A program made the translations under genes and the position numbers. 14,269 nucleotides of DNA from Spirochaetaceae bacterium. Lineage in GTDB: Bacteria > Spirochaetota > Spirochaetia > Treponematales > Breznakiellaceae. The notes below the pieces were generated by a model. The model saw only the letters and a program-made list of their open reading frames with translations. It had not been told where the DNA came from and did no database searches. The stretch lies in the NCBI GenBank assembly GCA_031267475.1, contig JAIRZA010000117.1, forward strand, positions 1-14,269, written 5' to 3'. Numbering within the stretch: the first letter of the stretch is position 1; every line of letters begins with the position of its first letter. Shown one piece after another: positions 1-8,510 of the stretch.

Positions 1-35
1 GCCCCACAGTTAAATTTTTCGTCATAATTTACACG

Positions 36-63
36 TCTATATAATTTTTAGCGCCTGCGTCAA
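36..63 (-). promoter_or_regulatory. candidate leftward promoter at window edge
   Basis: Read on the minus strand, TTGACG (58-63) is followed after 16 bp by TATAGA (36-41), which is five of six and four of six matches to the sigma-70 boxes. Transcription would start near position 29 and leave the window to the left. It would serve whatever gene follows the rpoC block. Support is by motif and spacing only. Confidence 0.35.
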
Positions 64-103
64 GCCGCCGCGCAACCCCAACTCTCAATATAAAAAGTAA
101 ATT

Positions 104-253
104 GAGCCTGTTCCAAAACCGGTTATTTTGTAACAAGCTCTTGCAGTTTTTCGCCCTATGGGCGCGTCATGATGACGACAAAACTGCGGTTTTCATAAGT
201 TGCTGGACAAGCTTTGCTTGTCTCCCCAAAAACTGAAGTTTTGGAACAGCCTC
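104..253. repeat. 150-bp palindromic, MITE-like structured element
   Basis: The ends form a 16-bp inverted repeat: GAGCCTGTTCCAAAAC at 104-119 against GTTTTGGAACAGCCTC at 238-253, with one mismatch. Inside are nested palindromes. GCAGTTTT (143-150) pairs with AAAACTGC (180-187) and encloses two small hairpins, CGCCC-TAT-GGGCG (152-164) and CGTCAT-G-ATGACG (165-177). A further hairpin, GACAAGC-TTT-GCTTGTC, lies at 206-222. There is no coding frame of note. Inverted ends without a transposase suggest a non-autonomous element. The ends resemble those of some transposase families (an impression from memory, not a search). No clear target duplication is visible in the flanks. Confidence 0.65.
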
Positions 254-323
254 TATTAATATAAGGACGCCGCAATACTAAGAGAGGGGACTAAGAAAAG
301 ATTACCCGCCATACCGTAGTTCC

Positions 324-367
324 CTCCGCGAACTGCCGCAAAAATTTTGCGCGCGACATTCGCGGAG
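324..367 (-). terminator. long hairpin just after rpoC, possible 3'-end structure
   Basis: CTCCGCGAA (324-332) pairs perfectly with TTCGCGGAG (359-367). Inside it, CGCAA-type bases (337-341) pair with TTGCG (347-351). The structure begins about eight bases after the rpoC stop. On the transcribed strand it is followed by GGAACTACGG and not by a U-tract, so it is not a textbook intrinsic terminator. It may be a Rho-assisted end, a 3' stabiliser or a processing site. Confidence 0.4.
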
Positions 368-374
368 AAAGTGA

Positions 375-3300
375 TTATTCAACTTCTTCTTTTACAAGAT
401 TACCCGGCATGAGCAGTACATTGTCGTCAGCTTGAGATTCCATTTCACGACGCTTCAAAATCTCATTCATATAAGCGTCTAAATCCTGATCTTCATCATC
501 AAAAAGTTTAGGATCACGATAATTCTTCATGCCGGTACCGGCGGGTATCGGATGACCTATGATGATATTTTCTTTTAAGCCGCGCAAATAGTCGGAAGAA
601 CAAGCAATAGCGGCGTTAGTAAGCACCCGCGTAGTCTCTTGGAACGACGCCGCCGACAAAAACGAATCGATATTAAGACTCGCCTTAGTTATCCCTTGGA
701 AAACAGGACGCGCCACGGCAGGCTGTCCGCCTTCGGCGGCCACACGAACATTTTCCTCATGGAAACGATACTTATCGACCATTTTCCCAAAGATAAACCG
801 CGTATCGCCTACCGCCACAATTTCAACCTTGCGCATCATCTGGCGGATTATAACACCAATATGCTTGTCATTTATCGAAACACCCTGCAACCTGTACACC
901 TGCTGAATTTCATCCATCAAGTAGCGCTGGAGATGACTTTCGCCAAGTATATGCAAAACCTCGTGCGGATTGTAAGCGCCAACGCACAAAGGCTCGCCAG
1001 CCTCAACCGTATCGCCGTCCCGCACCAGCAAACGCTTTGTCATGGGAACAAGATGTTTGTAGTCTTTGCCAAATTCATCCTGTATTATCACGATACGCTT
1101 GCTCTTGATGATGCCCTTAAAAAACACCTTGCCCGAAGCCTGCGCCAAAACCGCCGGACTTTTAGGCTTACGCGCCTCAAAAAGCTCGCTTACACGAGGA
1201 AGACCGGAAGTAATATCCATAGCTTTAGCAGACTCTTTTAATGTCTTCGCTATAGTTTTACCAGCGGAAATTTTATCGCCGTCGTCAACAAGCAAATACG
1301 CGCCGCCCGGCAAAAAGTAAGAAGCCTGTTCGTTGCCGTCGCTGTCAACAATAAGAATACGCGGCTGCTTGCTTTCAAGCTGAAATTCCGTTATCCGCTT
1401 TTCGATATTCCCCGTTTCCTCGTCAACCTCTTCTTTCAAGGTGGAACCCAGAATTATATCCAATAGTTTGATAGTGCCGGAAGCCTCCGCTATGATTGGG
1501 TCTGAGAACGGATCGAACACCGCAAGCGTTTTTTCGGCAGGCACAACATCACCCTGCTTAACAGCAAGATCAGAGCCGTTGCGGATTTCTATACGCTGTT
1601 CAGTACCTATAAGGTAGAGCTTGCCGCCTAACAGCATGGCATACGCAATTTCGGGCGATTTTATATCCTTGCTTCCGCGCTTGATGATAAGCTCGTCGCG
1701 TATTACCTTTTTGCCATCCTCAACAAGAACTTCATCACCCTTGTCAATCGAGTATTCTTTAATAATCCGATTCACCGTAACACTGCCTTTACGGGTAAAC
1801 AGCCAATGTCCGTTCGCAAGCTCCACATGAGCGCCCGTAATATCGCGGATATACACCGGATATTTAAGGAAAGTACGATTATCCTCGCTAATTTTAGTCG
1901 CCGCCCCTCCGATATGGAAAGTACGCATGGTAAGCTGAGTACCCGGCTGCCCAATCGACTGCGCCGCGATAGTGCCGACAGCCTCGCCAATATCGACAGT
2001 GCGGTTAGTGGCAAGATTGCGCCCGTAACATTTGCGGCAAACACCGTGTTCCGCTTCACAAGTCAAGACCGTGCGTATATAAACCGACTCAATACCAGCG
2101 TTTTCTATCCTTTCGGCGATAGTTTCCGTTATTTCTTCGTTTACATCAACAATAATCTCGCCCGTTATCGGGTGTTTTACACGCTCCAACGTGTAACGCC
2201 CGACAATACGCTCGCTAAGACGCTCGACTATCTCCTCGCCGTCTTTTATAGCCGAGTAGGAAACGCCGTTTATCGTACCGCAGTCGTCTTCGTTTACAAC
2301 CATATCCTGCGCAATATCAACAAGACGGCGAGTCAAATAGCCGGCTTCCGCCGTCTTCAAGGCCGTATCCGCCAAACCCTTTCGAGCGCCGTTTGTTGAA
2401 ATAAAGAATTCGATAACCGAAAGCCCCTCCTTAAAGTTAGAGCGTATCGGCAATTCAATAATATCTCCGGAAGGCTTCGCCATAAGACCGCGCATACCCG
2501 CAAGCTGGCGTATCTGGTTGCGGCTGCCGCGCGCGCCGGAGTTTGCCATCATGTATACAGAATTAAAGCCGTCGCGGTCGGCTTCCAACGTCTTCATCAT
2601 GATGTTGGTAAGATCCTCGTTAGTCTTAGACCAAACCTCAACAACACGATTATAACGCTCTTCCGCCGTGATATGCCCCTGCCGCCACTGCTTTTGGATA
2701 GATTCGACCTCTTTATTCGCCTTTTCTATCATTTCGGCCTTTTCTTTCGGAACAACAACATCGTCAACACCTATGGTCGCTCCAAAAATCGTGGCGTATT
2801 TATAACCCGTATTCTTTATCGCGTCCAGCATATTAACCGTTGTCCACGAACCCTTTTCGGCGAAGATATGCTCAATCAATGAACGCAGCTCTTTGTCCTT
2901 CAATTCATAGTTGACAAACGGAATATCTTCGGGAAGCTCCTCGTTAAACACAATCCTGCCGGCGCTGGTTTCTATATAGCCGTTTTTGTCAGGCTTTATC
3001 TCAACACCTGTTTTACTCCAAATATTTTTTTTACCCGGTTTCGCGTGTATCAGCGCCTCCCATTCAAGAGATTTAGCGTCCACCGCCATCAGAATCTCTT
3101 CGGTCGACGAGTAATATTTCCCCGTTCCCTTAGCGTTTGGTTTTATTCGTGTAAGAAAATTTATACCCAGCACCATATCCTGAGAAGGAAACACCACCGT
3201 TTTACCATTCGCGGGATTCAGCAAATTACGCGCCGACAACATAAGAGTCCAACACTCCATCTGCGCCGCCTGCGTAAGAGGCACATGGACAGCCATTTGG

Positions 3301-4658
3301 TCGCCGTCAAAGTCAGCGTTAAACGCATGGCAGACAAGCGGATTCAGCTTTATGGCCTTACCCTCAACCAAAACCGGCTCAAAAGCCTGTATACCAAGAC
3401 GGTGTAATGTAGGAGCGCGGTTCAACATCACGGGGTGTTCCCGTACAACCTCATCCAAAATAGCAAAAACTTCAGGCCTTTCCTGTTCAACGTGCATTTT
3501 TGCCTTTTTTATGTTGCCCGCCATCTCTTTGTCAACCAGTTTTTTCATTATGAAAGGCTTAAAAAGCTCCAGCGCCATCTTGGTAGGCAGACCGCACTGC
3601 CACATTTTAAGATCCGGTCCAACAGTTATAACAGAACGCCCCGAATAATCAACACGCTTGCCAAGCAAATTCTGCCTAAACCGCCCCTGTTTGCCTTTAA
3701 GCATATCGGAAATAGACTTCAAAGGCCGGTTTGAAGCGCCTTTTATCACACGTTTTTTCTTAGAATTGTCAAACAGAGCGTCAACCGCCTCTTGCAACAT
3801 ACGCTTTTCATTCCTAATGATGATGTCCGGCGCGTTCAACGAAATAAGCCGTTTAAGCCGGTTATTGCGGCTTATGACACGGCGGTACAAATCGTTCAAA
3901 TCGCTAGTAGCAAAACGCCCGCCGTCAAGCTGAACCATAGGGCGCAGTTCAGGAGGAATAACCGGTATAACATCAAGTATCATCCATTCCGGCTTATTTT
4001 GCGAAGCGCGAAAACTTTCCACAATATCGATGCGTTTCAAAAGACGCTTATCGCTTTTCGCTCCCTTTTCTATCATTTTTGCGCGAAGCTCTACCGCAAG
4101 CTCGTCAAGCTCGACTTCTTCAAGCAACAACTTGATAGCCTCCGCGCCCATAGCGGCGGTAAATCCGTTCGGATGACGCTCCTGAGCGTCGTAATACTCG
4201 TCTTCATTCAGAATTTGCATCTTTTTAAGGTCTGCGTCGCCCGGATCAAGAACAATATATTTTTCATAATACAATACGGAGCGCAGTTGATTCATCGGAA
4301 TATCGAGCAACAAACCAATCCGGCTCGGCACAGAGCGGTAGTACCAAATATGAGAGACCGGCGCGGCGAGTTCGATGTGCCCCATCCGTTCCCGTCTTAC
4401 CTTGAAATGCGTTACTTCAACACCGCAACGATCGCAAATAACACCTTTATAACGTATAGATTTAAATTTTCCGCAGTAACATTCCCATTCTTTCGTGGTG
4501 CCAAAAATACGCTCGCAAAAGAGACCGTCTTTTTCAGGGCGCAGCGTCCGGTAATTTATCGTTTCGGGCTTCTTGACCTCGCCATAGGACCAGTTCCTGA
4601 TCATGTCCGGCGAAGCCAGTTTTATCTTTATCGAGTTAAAATCTTGAATGTCGCGCAT
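375..4658 (-). CDS. rpoC: DNA-directed RNA polymerase subunit beta-prime
   Basis: This is the largest core subunit of RNA polymerase. It holds the catalytic magnesium site and the trigger loop. The protein has 1427 residues, close to the treponemal length. The N-terminal zinc ribbon is Cys60, Cys62, Cys75 and Cys78. The catalytic loop NADFDGD places Asp449, Asp451 and Asp453. The second zinc site is Cys793, Cys867, Cys874 and Cys877, with the same spacing as in E. coli. The trigger-loop segment around GTIAAQSIGQPGTQLTMR is intact. The ATG at 4656-4658 is chosen because AGGAGA lies four bases upstream; a second, stronger AAAGGAGG lies at 4671-4678. The gene follows rpoB after a structured 169-nt spacer and is the last gene of the operon visible here. 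Confidence 0.99.
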   Translation of the reverse strand: MRDIQDFNSIKIKLASPDMIRNWSYGEVKKPETINYRTLRPEKDGLFCERIFGTTKEWECYCGKFKSIRYKGVICDRCGVEVTHFKVRRERMGHIELAAPVSHIWYYRSVPSRIGLLLDIPMNQLRSVLYYEKYIVLDPGDADLKKMQILNEDEYYDAQERHPNGFTAAMGAEAIKLLLEEVELDELAVELRAKMIEKGAKSDKRLLKRIDIVESFRASQNKPEWMILDVIPVIPPELRPMVQLDGGRFATSDLNDLYRRVISRNNRLKRLISLNAPDIIIRNEKRMLQEAVDALFDNSKKKRVIKGASNRPLKSISDMLKGKQGRFRQNLLGKRVDYSGRSVITVGPDLKMWQCGLPTKMALELFKPFIMKKLVDKEMAGNIKKAKMHVEQERPEVFAILDEVVREHPVMLNRAPTLHRLGIQAFEPVLVEGKAIKLNPLVCHAFNADFDGDQMAVHVPLTQAAQMECWTLMLSARNLLNPANGKTVVFPSQDMVLGINFLTRIKPNAKGTGKYYSSTEEILMAVDAKSLEWEALIHAKPGKKNIWSKTGVEIKPDKNGYIETSAGRIVFNEELPEDIPFVNYELKDKELRSLIEHIFAEKGSWTTVNMLDAIKNTGYKYATIFGATIGVDDVVVPKEKAEMIEKANKEVESIQKQWRQGHITAEERYNRVVEVWSKTNEDLTNIMMKTLEADRDGFNSVYMMANSGARGSRNQIRQLAGMRGLMAKPSGDIIELPIRSNFKEGLSVIEFFISTNGARKGLADTALKTAEAGYLTRRLVDIAQDMVVNEDDCGTINGVSYSAIKDGEEIVERLSERIVGRYTLERVKHPITGEIIVDVNEEITETIAERIENAGIESVYIRTVLTCEAEHGVCRKCYGRNLATNRTVDIGEAVGTIAAQSIGQPGTQLTMRTFHIGGAATKISEDNRTFLKYPVYIRDITGAHVELANGHWLFTRKGSVTVNRIIKEYSIDKGDEVLVEDGKKVIRDELIIKRGSKDIKSPEIAYAMLLGGKLYLIGTEQRIEIRNGSDLAVKQGDVVPAEKTLAVFDPFSDPIIAEASGTIKLLDIILGSTLKEEVDEETGNIEKRITEFQLESKQPRILIVDSDGNEQASYFLPGGAYLLVDDGDKISAGKTIAKTLKESAKAMDITSGLPRVSELFEARKPKSPAVLAQASGKVFFKGIIKSKRIVIIQDEFGKDYKHLVPMTKRLLVRDGDTVEAGEPLCVGAYNPHEVLHILGESHLQRYLMDEIQQVYRLQGVSINDKHIGVIIRQMMRKVEIVAVGDTRFIFGKMVDKYRFHEENVRVAAEGGQPAVARPVFQGITKASLNIDSFLSAASFQETTRVLTNAAIACSSDYLRGLKENIIIGHPIPAGTGMKNYRDPKLFDDEDQDLDAYMNEILKRREMESQADDNVLLMPGNLVKEEVE

Positions 4659-4685
4659 ACTATCTCCTACCCTCCTTTAGGCTCT

Positions 4686-4729
4686 TAGGGCGATACCGGT
4701 TAACTTGGATGTTAATCGGCGCCGCCCTA
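4686..4729 (-). promoter_or_regulatory. interrupted hairpin directly upstream of the rpoC ribosome site
   Basis: TAGGGCG (4686-4692) pairs perfectly with CGCCCTA (4723-4729). After a 3x3 internal loop, CCGGTTAAC (4696-4704) pairs with GTTAATCGG (4711-4719), with one mismatch on the DNA that becomes a wobble pair on one strand. The loop has six bases. The base of the structure is only seven bases from AAAGGAGG of rpoC, so folding could influence rpoC initiation or mark a processing site. The fold is seen; the function is inferred. Confidence 0.55.
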
Positions 4730-4741
4730 TTATTTTTCCCG

Positions 4742-4775
4742 TTTTCTTACGGAAAATGTTTTCCTACGGAAAATT
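4742..4775 (-). repeat. two tandem 17-bp copies in the rpoB-rpoC spacer
   Basis: TTTTCTTACGGAAAATG (4742-4758) is followed directly by TTTTCCTACGGAAAATT (4759-4775). They are identical except at two positions. Each copy is itself a small inverted repeat (TTTTCC...GGAAAA type), and the copies can also pair with each other. I see no protein-coding explanation. Confidence 0.6.
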
Positions 4776-4793
4776 AAAAACCACATTGAATCG

Positions 4794-4823
4794 GCGCTGG
4801 TTTATTCACGAATAAACCAGCGC
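4794..4823 (-). promoter_or_regulatory. perfect 13-bp hairpin just after the rpoB stop
   Basis: GCGCTGGTTTATT (4794-4806) and AATAAACCAGCGC (4811-4823) pair perfectly around a four-base loop. The structure starts four bases after the rpoB stop codon. The following transcript reads CGATTCAATG, so no U-tract follows directly. Full termination here would cut rpoC off. Partial termination, RNase III-like cleavage or 3'-end protection of an rpoB message are more plausible. Confidence 0.6.
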
Positions 4824-4827
4824 TTCC

Positions 4828-7800
4828 TTAGAAATTCGACCCTGCCCGCGTAATCAACTCTTCATCGCGTTCCGTAAGCGGGATCTGCTTGTCTTTTTCA
4901 TCGTATATCGTCATGTCAAGCGCAAGTCCGCGAAGTTCCTGCACCAAAACGTTGAATGATTCCGGAATACCGGCGGTTGTCGAAGGCTCGCCCTTCACTA
5001 TTGCTTCATAAATCTTGGAGCGCCCCGTCATATCATCCGACTTTATCGTCAAAAGCTCCTGCAAAGTATTAGCCGCGCCGTAGGCCTCCAGAGCCCATAC
5101 CTCCATTTCGCCAAGACGCTGCCCGCCAAACTGAGCCTTGCCGCCCAAAGGCTGCTGGGTTACAAGCGAATATGGGCCGGTAGAGCGGGCGTGCATCTTA
5201 TCATCAACAAGATGGTGCAGTTTAAGGAAGTATATCACGCCGCAGAATATAGGATTGATGAAGGCCTCGCCCGTGCGCCCGTCCCTCAACGTAGTCTTAG
5301 AATTAGGCGGAAGCCCCGCCTCCTCCAGTTTTTCTTCAATCTGCTCCGCGGAAGGCGACTGGAACACAGGGGCGGAATACCATTCCCCCAGCTTTACGCC
5401 GGCCCAGCCAAGCTCCGTTTCTAGCAACTGGCCAATATTCATACGGCTAGGCACACCAAGCGGCGTCAAGCAAAGATCAAGCGGAGTGCCGTCTTCCATG
5501 TACGGCATATCTTCCTCCGGCAAGATTCTGGCGACAACACCTTTGTTGCCGTGCCGTCCGGCCATTTTATCACCTTCGCGCAGCTTCCGTTTAGCGGCGA
5601 TCAGCACCTTCACCATCTCGTCAACACCCGGGTTCAAATCATCGCCCTCGCCCCGGCGCAAACGCTGAATATCTATCACCGTGCCGTCAACCCCGTGTGG
5701 CGCGCGCAAGGACGAATCGCGCACTTCCTTTGCCTTCTCGCCGAAAATTGAGTTAAGCAATTTGAACTCCGGCGTAGTTTCAGTCTCGCTTTTCGGCGTA
5801 ACCTTGCCAACCAAAATATCGCCGTCCCTCACCTTAGCGCCCACGCAGATAATGCCCTCCGCGTCCAGACTGTCAAGGCTCTTCTCGCTCGCGTTCGGAA
5901 TATCACGAGTTATCTTTTCCGGACCCAGCTTAGTCTCGCGAATTTCGGTTATAAATTCCTTGATGTGTATTGATGTGAATAAATCGTCTTTGACAACACG
6001 CTGGGAAATCAGAATAGAATCTTCATAGTTATAGCCATTCCACGGCATAAAACCGACAAGCACATTACGACCCAGCGCAAGCTCGCCGTCGTCAGTCGCG
6101 GGACCGTCCGCAATCACCTGACCTTCCGCAACCCTGTCGCCTTCCATCACAGTGGGACGCTGATTGTAGCAAGTATCCTGATTCGTGCGCTGAAATTTTA
6201 TCAGCGGATACAAATCTATCGCGTCTTCGCCTGAGTCCGGCCTTACCTCAATCAACGAGGCTGTAACACGGCTGACAACACCAGCGCGGCGCGCCTTAAC
6301 CAGCACTCCCGAATCGTAGGCGCACTTGCCCTCCATTCCCGTTCCGACACGCGGCGCTTCCGGGAAAACCAGCGGCACAGCCTGCCGCTGCATATTTGAA
6401 CCCATCAAAGCGCGGTTCGCGTCATCGTGTTCAAGGAACGGAATCAAACTTGCGGAAACAGAGATTATCTGCTTAGGCGACACGTCCATATACTGCAAAT
6501 CTTCCGGGGCGCGTGTAGTGTAGTCCCCCTGCCTTCTGCACGAAACCTGATCGTCGGCAAAAGAGCCATCCTTGTTCAACTTGGCGGAAGCCTGCGCTAT
6601 GAAATACTTGTCCTCTTCAATCGCGGAAAGATACTCAACCTGCTCCGTAGCCTTTCCGTCCAAAACCTTGCGGTACGGCGTTTCCAAAAAGCCGTAATCG
6701 TTCACTTTGGTATAGTTGGCAAGCGAGACTATAAGACCAATATTCGGACCTTCCGGCGTTTCGATAGGGCACATCCGGCCATAATGCGTGTAATGAACAT
6801 CACGCACCTCAAAACCGGCGCGGTCGCGGGAAAGTCCGCCGGGGCCAAGCGCGTTAAGACGGCGTTTATGCGTAAGCTCGGCAAGCGGGTTCACCTGATC
6901 CATAAATTGAGACAACTGGCTTGACCCAAAAAATTCTTTTACCGCCGCCACGAGAGGCTTAATCGAGATTATATCCTGCGGCTTTATGGTATCGGTTTCT
7001 TTAAGGCTCATACGCTCGCGGGCGATGCGTTCCATACGGCTGAACGCGGTTTTAATTATGTTCGACATCAGCTCGCCCACAGAACGAACACGGCGATTGC
7101 CCAAATGGTCAATATCGTCCGCGTTCTCGTCCCCGGCGTACACCTTGATAAGAAACTTCATCGTCGCTACCACATCCTGCCTCGTAAGAATAGTCTCTTT
7201 AAGAGGCGGCTCATGGTCAAATTTCCTGTTCAACTTATAGCGCCCTACACGCCCTAAATCATAACGCCGCGATGTAAAAAACATACCGGTAAGGTCTTTT
7301 TTAGCCTGTTCGACCGTTACCGACTCGCCCGGAGCAAGCACGGAATACACGTGGGCAAGGGCTTCCTCCTCAGAGGGTTCGTCGTTAGCCTTGTTTTCAC
7401 CCGGGAATTTGATGGACTCCCGCTCAAAACAATTTATGAGTATGGTAGAGTTAAGGGAGCCCGGAGCCTCAAAATCAATCAGCTTGATCTCCGTAACGCC
7501 GTTAGCCAAAAGTTCGTCAATGTCGTGCGGGTGTATTTTTTCTCCGGCGGCGTACAGTTTTTTACCAGCGCCTTCCGTGTTTTCCGCCTCCGGATCATCA
7601 ATCCAGATAGGCGCGGCCAGTACACGTCCGGTAAAACGCTCGCGGGTCTCGTCGTCGTCTTTCACCGCGCAAGTTTCAACGGTGTAAAACGCGCTGATAA
7701 TATCCTCGCGGGTCGAAAAGCCAAGCGCCCTCAGGAATATGGTGCCAAGAATACGTTTTTTACGGTCAACTTTAGCGTAAATAAGCTCGCGTTTGGGGTC

Positions 7801-8367
7801 AATCTCGAATTCAAGCCACGACCCGCGGTACGGGATGATGCGGGAAGAAAAAAGCCCCTTTTCGTGGCAAAAAATAACACCAGGGGAGCGGTGTATCTGT
7901 GAAACAACCACTCGCTCCGCCCCGTTGATGATGAAAGTCCCGCGCTCCGTCATCAATGGTATATCACCCATGTATATATCTTTTTGGCGGATTTCACCTG
8001 TCGATTTGAAAATCAGATTCACGCGCGCTTTAAGAGAGACGGAATACGTTAATCCCTTCTGTTTACATTCCTGCTCCGTAAATTTAACGCTGGAGTCGTC
8101 AAGCGTGTAGTGGTCAAAACTGAGCGTCATCTCGTCGTCCGAACTGTTTATTGGAAAAATAGATCTAAACGCTTCTTCAATCCCCTGCATTTTGAGCGGC
8201 TCGCCGTCAAGCAACGAGCGCCGTTGCAAGAATCCTTCATAAGACGCAATCTGAATGTCAATAAGATTAGGCAGTTCCATCACATCTTGGATGTCCTTGC
8301 CCACGTATTGTCGTTGTTTTTTGCGTATTTTTTCAATTTTCCCGCTTTTTTCTTTAACCGTCGCCAT
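4828..8367 (-). CDS. rpoB: DNA-directed RNA polymerase subunit beta
   Basis: This is the beta subunit of RNA polymerase, 1179 residues, the usual size in treponemes. The rifampicin pocket begins at GSSQLSQFMDQVNPL and runs through THKRRLNALGPGG. Asp490 and His500 (E. coli 516 and 526) are of the sensitive type, but Asn505 sits at the E. coli Ser531 position. The conserved segments YGRMCPIETPEGPNIGLI and KMAGRHGNKGVVARILPEED are intact. The ATG at 8365-8367 is preceded by GGGGAGG four bases upstream. The spacer from rplL is 138 nt and holds two hairpins; the spacer to rpoC is 169 nt and more structured. Asn at position 531 is the known basis of natural rifampicin resistance in spirochaetes, so resistance is predicted. 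Confidence 0.99.
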   Translation of the reverse strand: MATVKEKSGKIEKIRKKQRQYVGKDIQDVMELPNLIDIQIASYEGFLQRRSLLDGEPLKMQGIEEAFRSIFPINSSDDEMTLSFDHYTLDDSSVKFTEQECKQKGLTYSVSLKARVNLIFKSTGEIRQKDIYMGDIPLMTERGTFIINGAERVVVSQIHRSPGVIFCHEKGLFSSRIIPYRGSWLEFEIDPKRELIYAKVDRKKRILGTIFLRALGFSTREDIISAFYTVETCAVKDDDETRERFTGRVLAAPIWIDDPEAENTEGAGKKLYAAGEKIHPHDIDELLANGVTEIKLIDFEAPGSLNSTILINCFERESIKFPGENKANDEPSEEEALAHVYSVLAPGESVTVEQAKKDLTGMFFTSRRYDLGRVGRYKLNRKFDHEPPLKETILTRQDVVATMKFLIKVYAGDENADDIDHLGNRRVRSVGELMSNIIKTAFSRMERIARERMSLKETDTIKPQDIISIKPLVAAVKEFFGSSQLSQFMDQVNPLAELTHKRRLNALGPGGLSRDRAGFEVRDVHYTHYGRMCPIETPEGPNIGLIVSLANYTKVNDYGFLETPYRKVLDGKATEQVEYLSAIEEDKYFIAQASAKLNKDGSFADDQVSCRRQGDYTTRAPEDLQYMDVSPKQIISVSASLIPFLEHDDANRALMGSNMQRQAVPLVFPEAPRVGTGMEGKCAYDSGVLVKARRAGVVSRVTASLIEVRPDSGEDAIDLYPLIKFQRTNQDTCYNQRPTVMEGDRVAEGQVIADGPATDDGELALGRNVLVGFMPWNGYNYEDSILISQRVVKDDLFTSIHIKEFITEIRETKLGPEKITRDIPNASEKSLDSLDAEGIICVGAKVRDGDILVGKVTPKSETETTPEFKLLNSIFGEKAKEVRDSSLRAPHGVDGTVIDIQRLRRGEGDDLNPGVDEMVKVLIAAKRKLREGDKMAGRHGNKGVVARILPEEDMPYMEDGTPLDLCLTPLGVPSRMNIGQLLETELGWAGVKLGEWYSAPVFQSPSAEQIEEKLEEAGLPPNSKTTLRDGRTGEAFINPIFCGVIYFLKLHHLVDDKMHARSTGPYSLVTQQPLGGKAQFGGQRLGEMEVWALEAYGAANTLQELLTIKSDDMTGRSKIYEAIVKGEPSTTAGIPESFNVLVQELRGLALDMTIYDEKDKQIPLTERDEELITRAGSNF

Positions 8368-8455
8368 ACTGCCTCCCCGCTAACTAACTAAATTTAAGCA
8401 AGCGCCTACTGCGTCAACTTCGCATACATAAGCGCTTACCTAGCAGAAGCCGCCC

Positions 8456-8471
8456 GGAAACCACTGTTTCC
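8456..8471 (-). promoter_or_regulatory. hairpin in the rplL-rpoB spacer
   Basis: GGAAAC (8456-8461) pairs with GTTTCC (8466-8471) around a four-base loop. It is followed on the transcript by GGGCGGC and no U-tract. A longer-range pairing of AAGCGC (8399-8404) with GCGCTT (8432-8437) lies further toward rpoB. E. coli has an attenuator and an RNase III site in the same spacer; a similar role here is a guess from position. Confidence 0.4.
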
Positions 8472-8484
8472 AAACAACCGAATG

Positions 8485-8510
8485 AGTAAAAAATATAACG
8501 ATATTTTACT
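8485..8510 (-). promoter_or_regulatory. AT-rich hairpin overlapping the rplL stop codon
   Basis: On the transcript the arms are AGTAAAATAT (from 8501-8510) and ATATTTTTTACT (from 8485-8496), with loop CGTT and two unpaired U. The rplL stop TAA (8506-8508) lies inside the first arm. The second arm carries a run of six U. The stem is too AT-rich for a strong terminator, but it could slow polymerase or protect the 3' end of rplL message. Confidence 0.45.

Noticed and set aside
1..25. ATG on the minus strand at 23-25 reading MTKNLTVG out of the window
   Set aside because: It has no ribosome site and only eight codons are visible; the candidate promoter would leave a leader of a few bases. A leaderless gene cannot be excluded but is not supported.
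639..1241. 200-codon open frame on the plus strand, antisense to rpoC
   Set aside because: It is a shadow of the rpoC reading frame with no ribosome site or family resemblance.
3792..4688. 298-codon open frame on the plus strand, antisense to rpoC
   Set aside because: It lies wholly opposite a certain gene, its translation is rich in basic and random residues with no recognisable domain, and several similar open frames occur opposite rpoC and rpoB.
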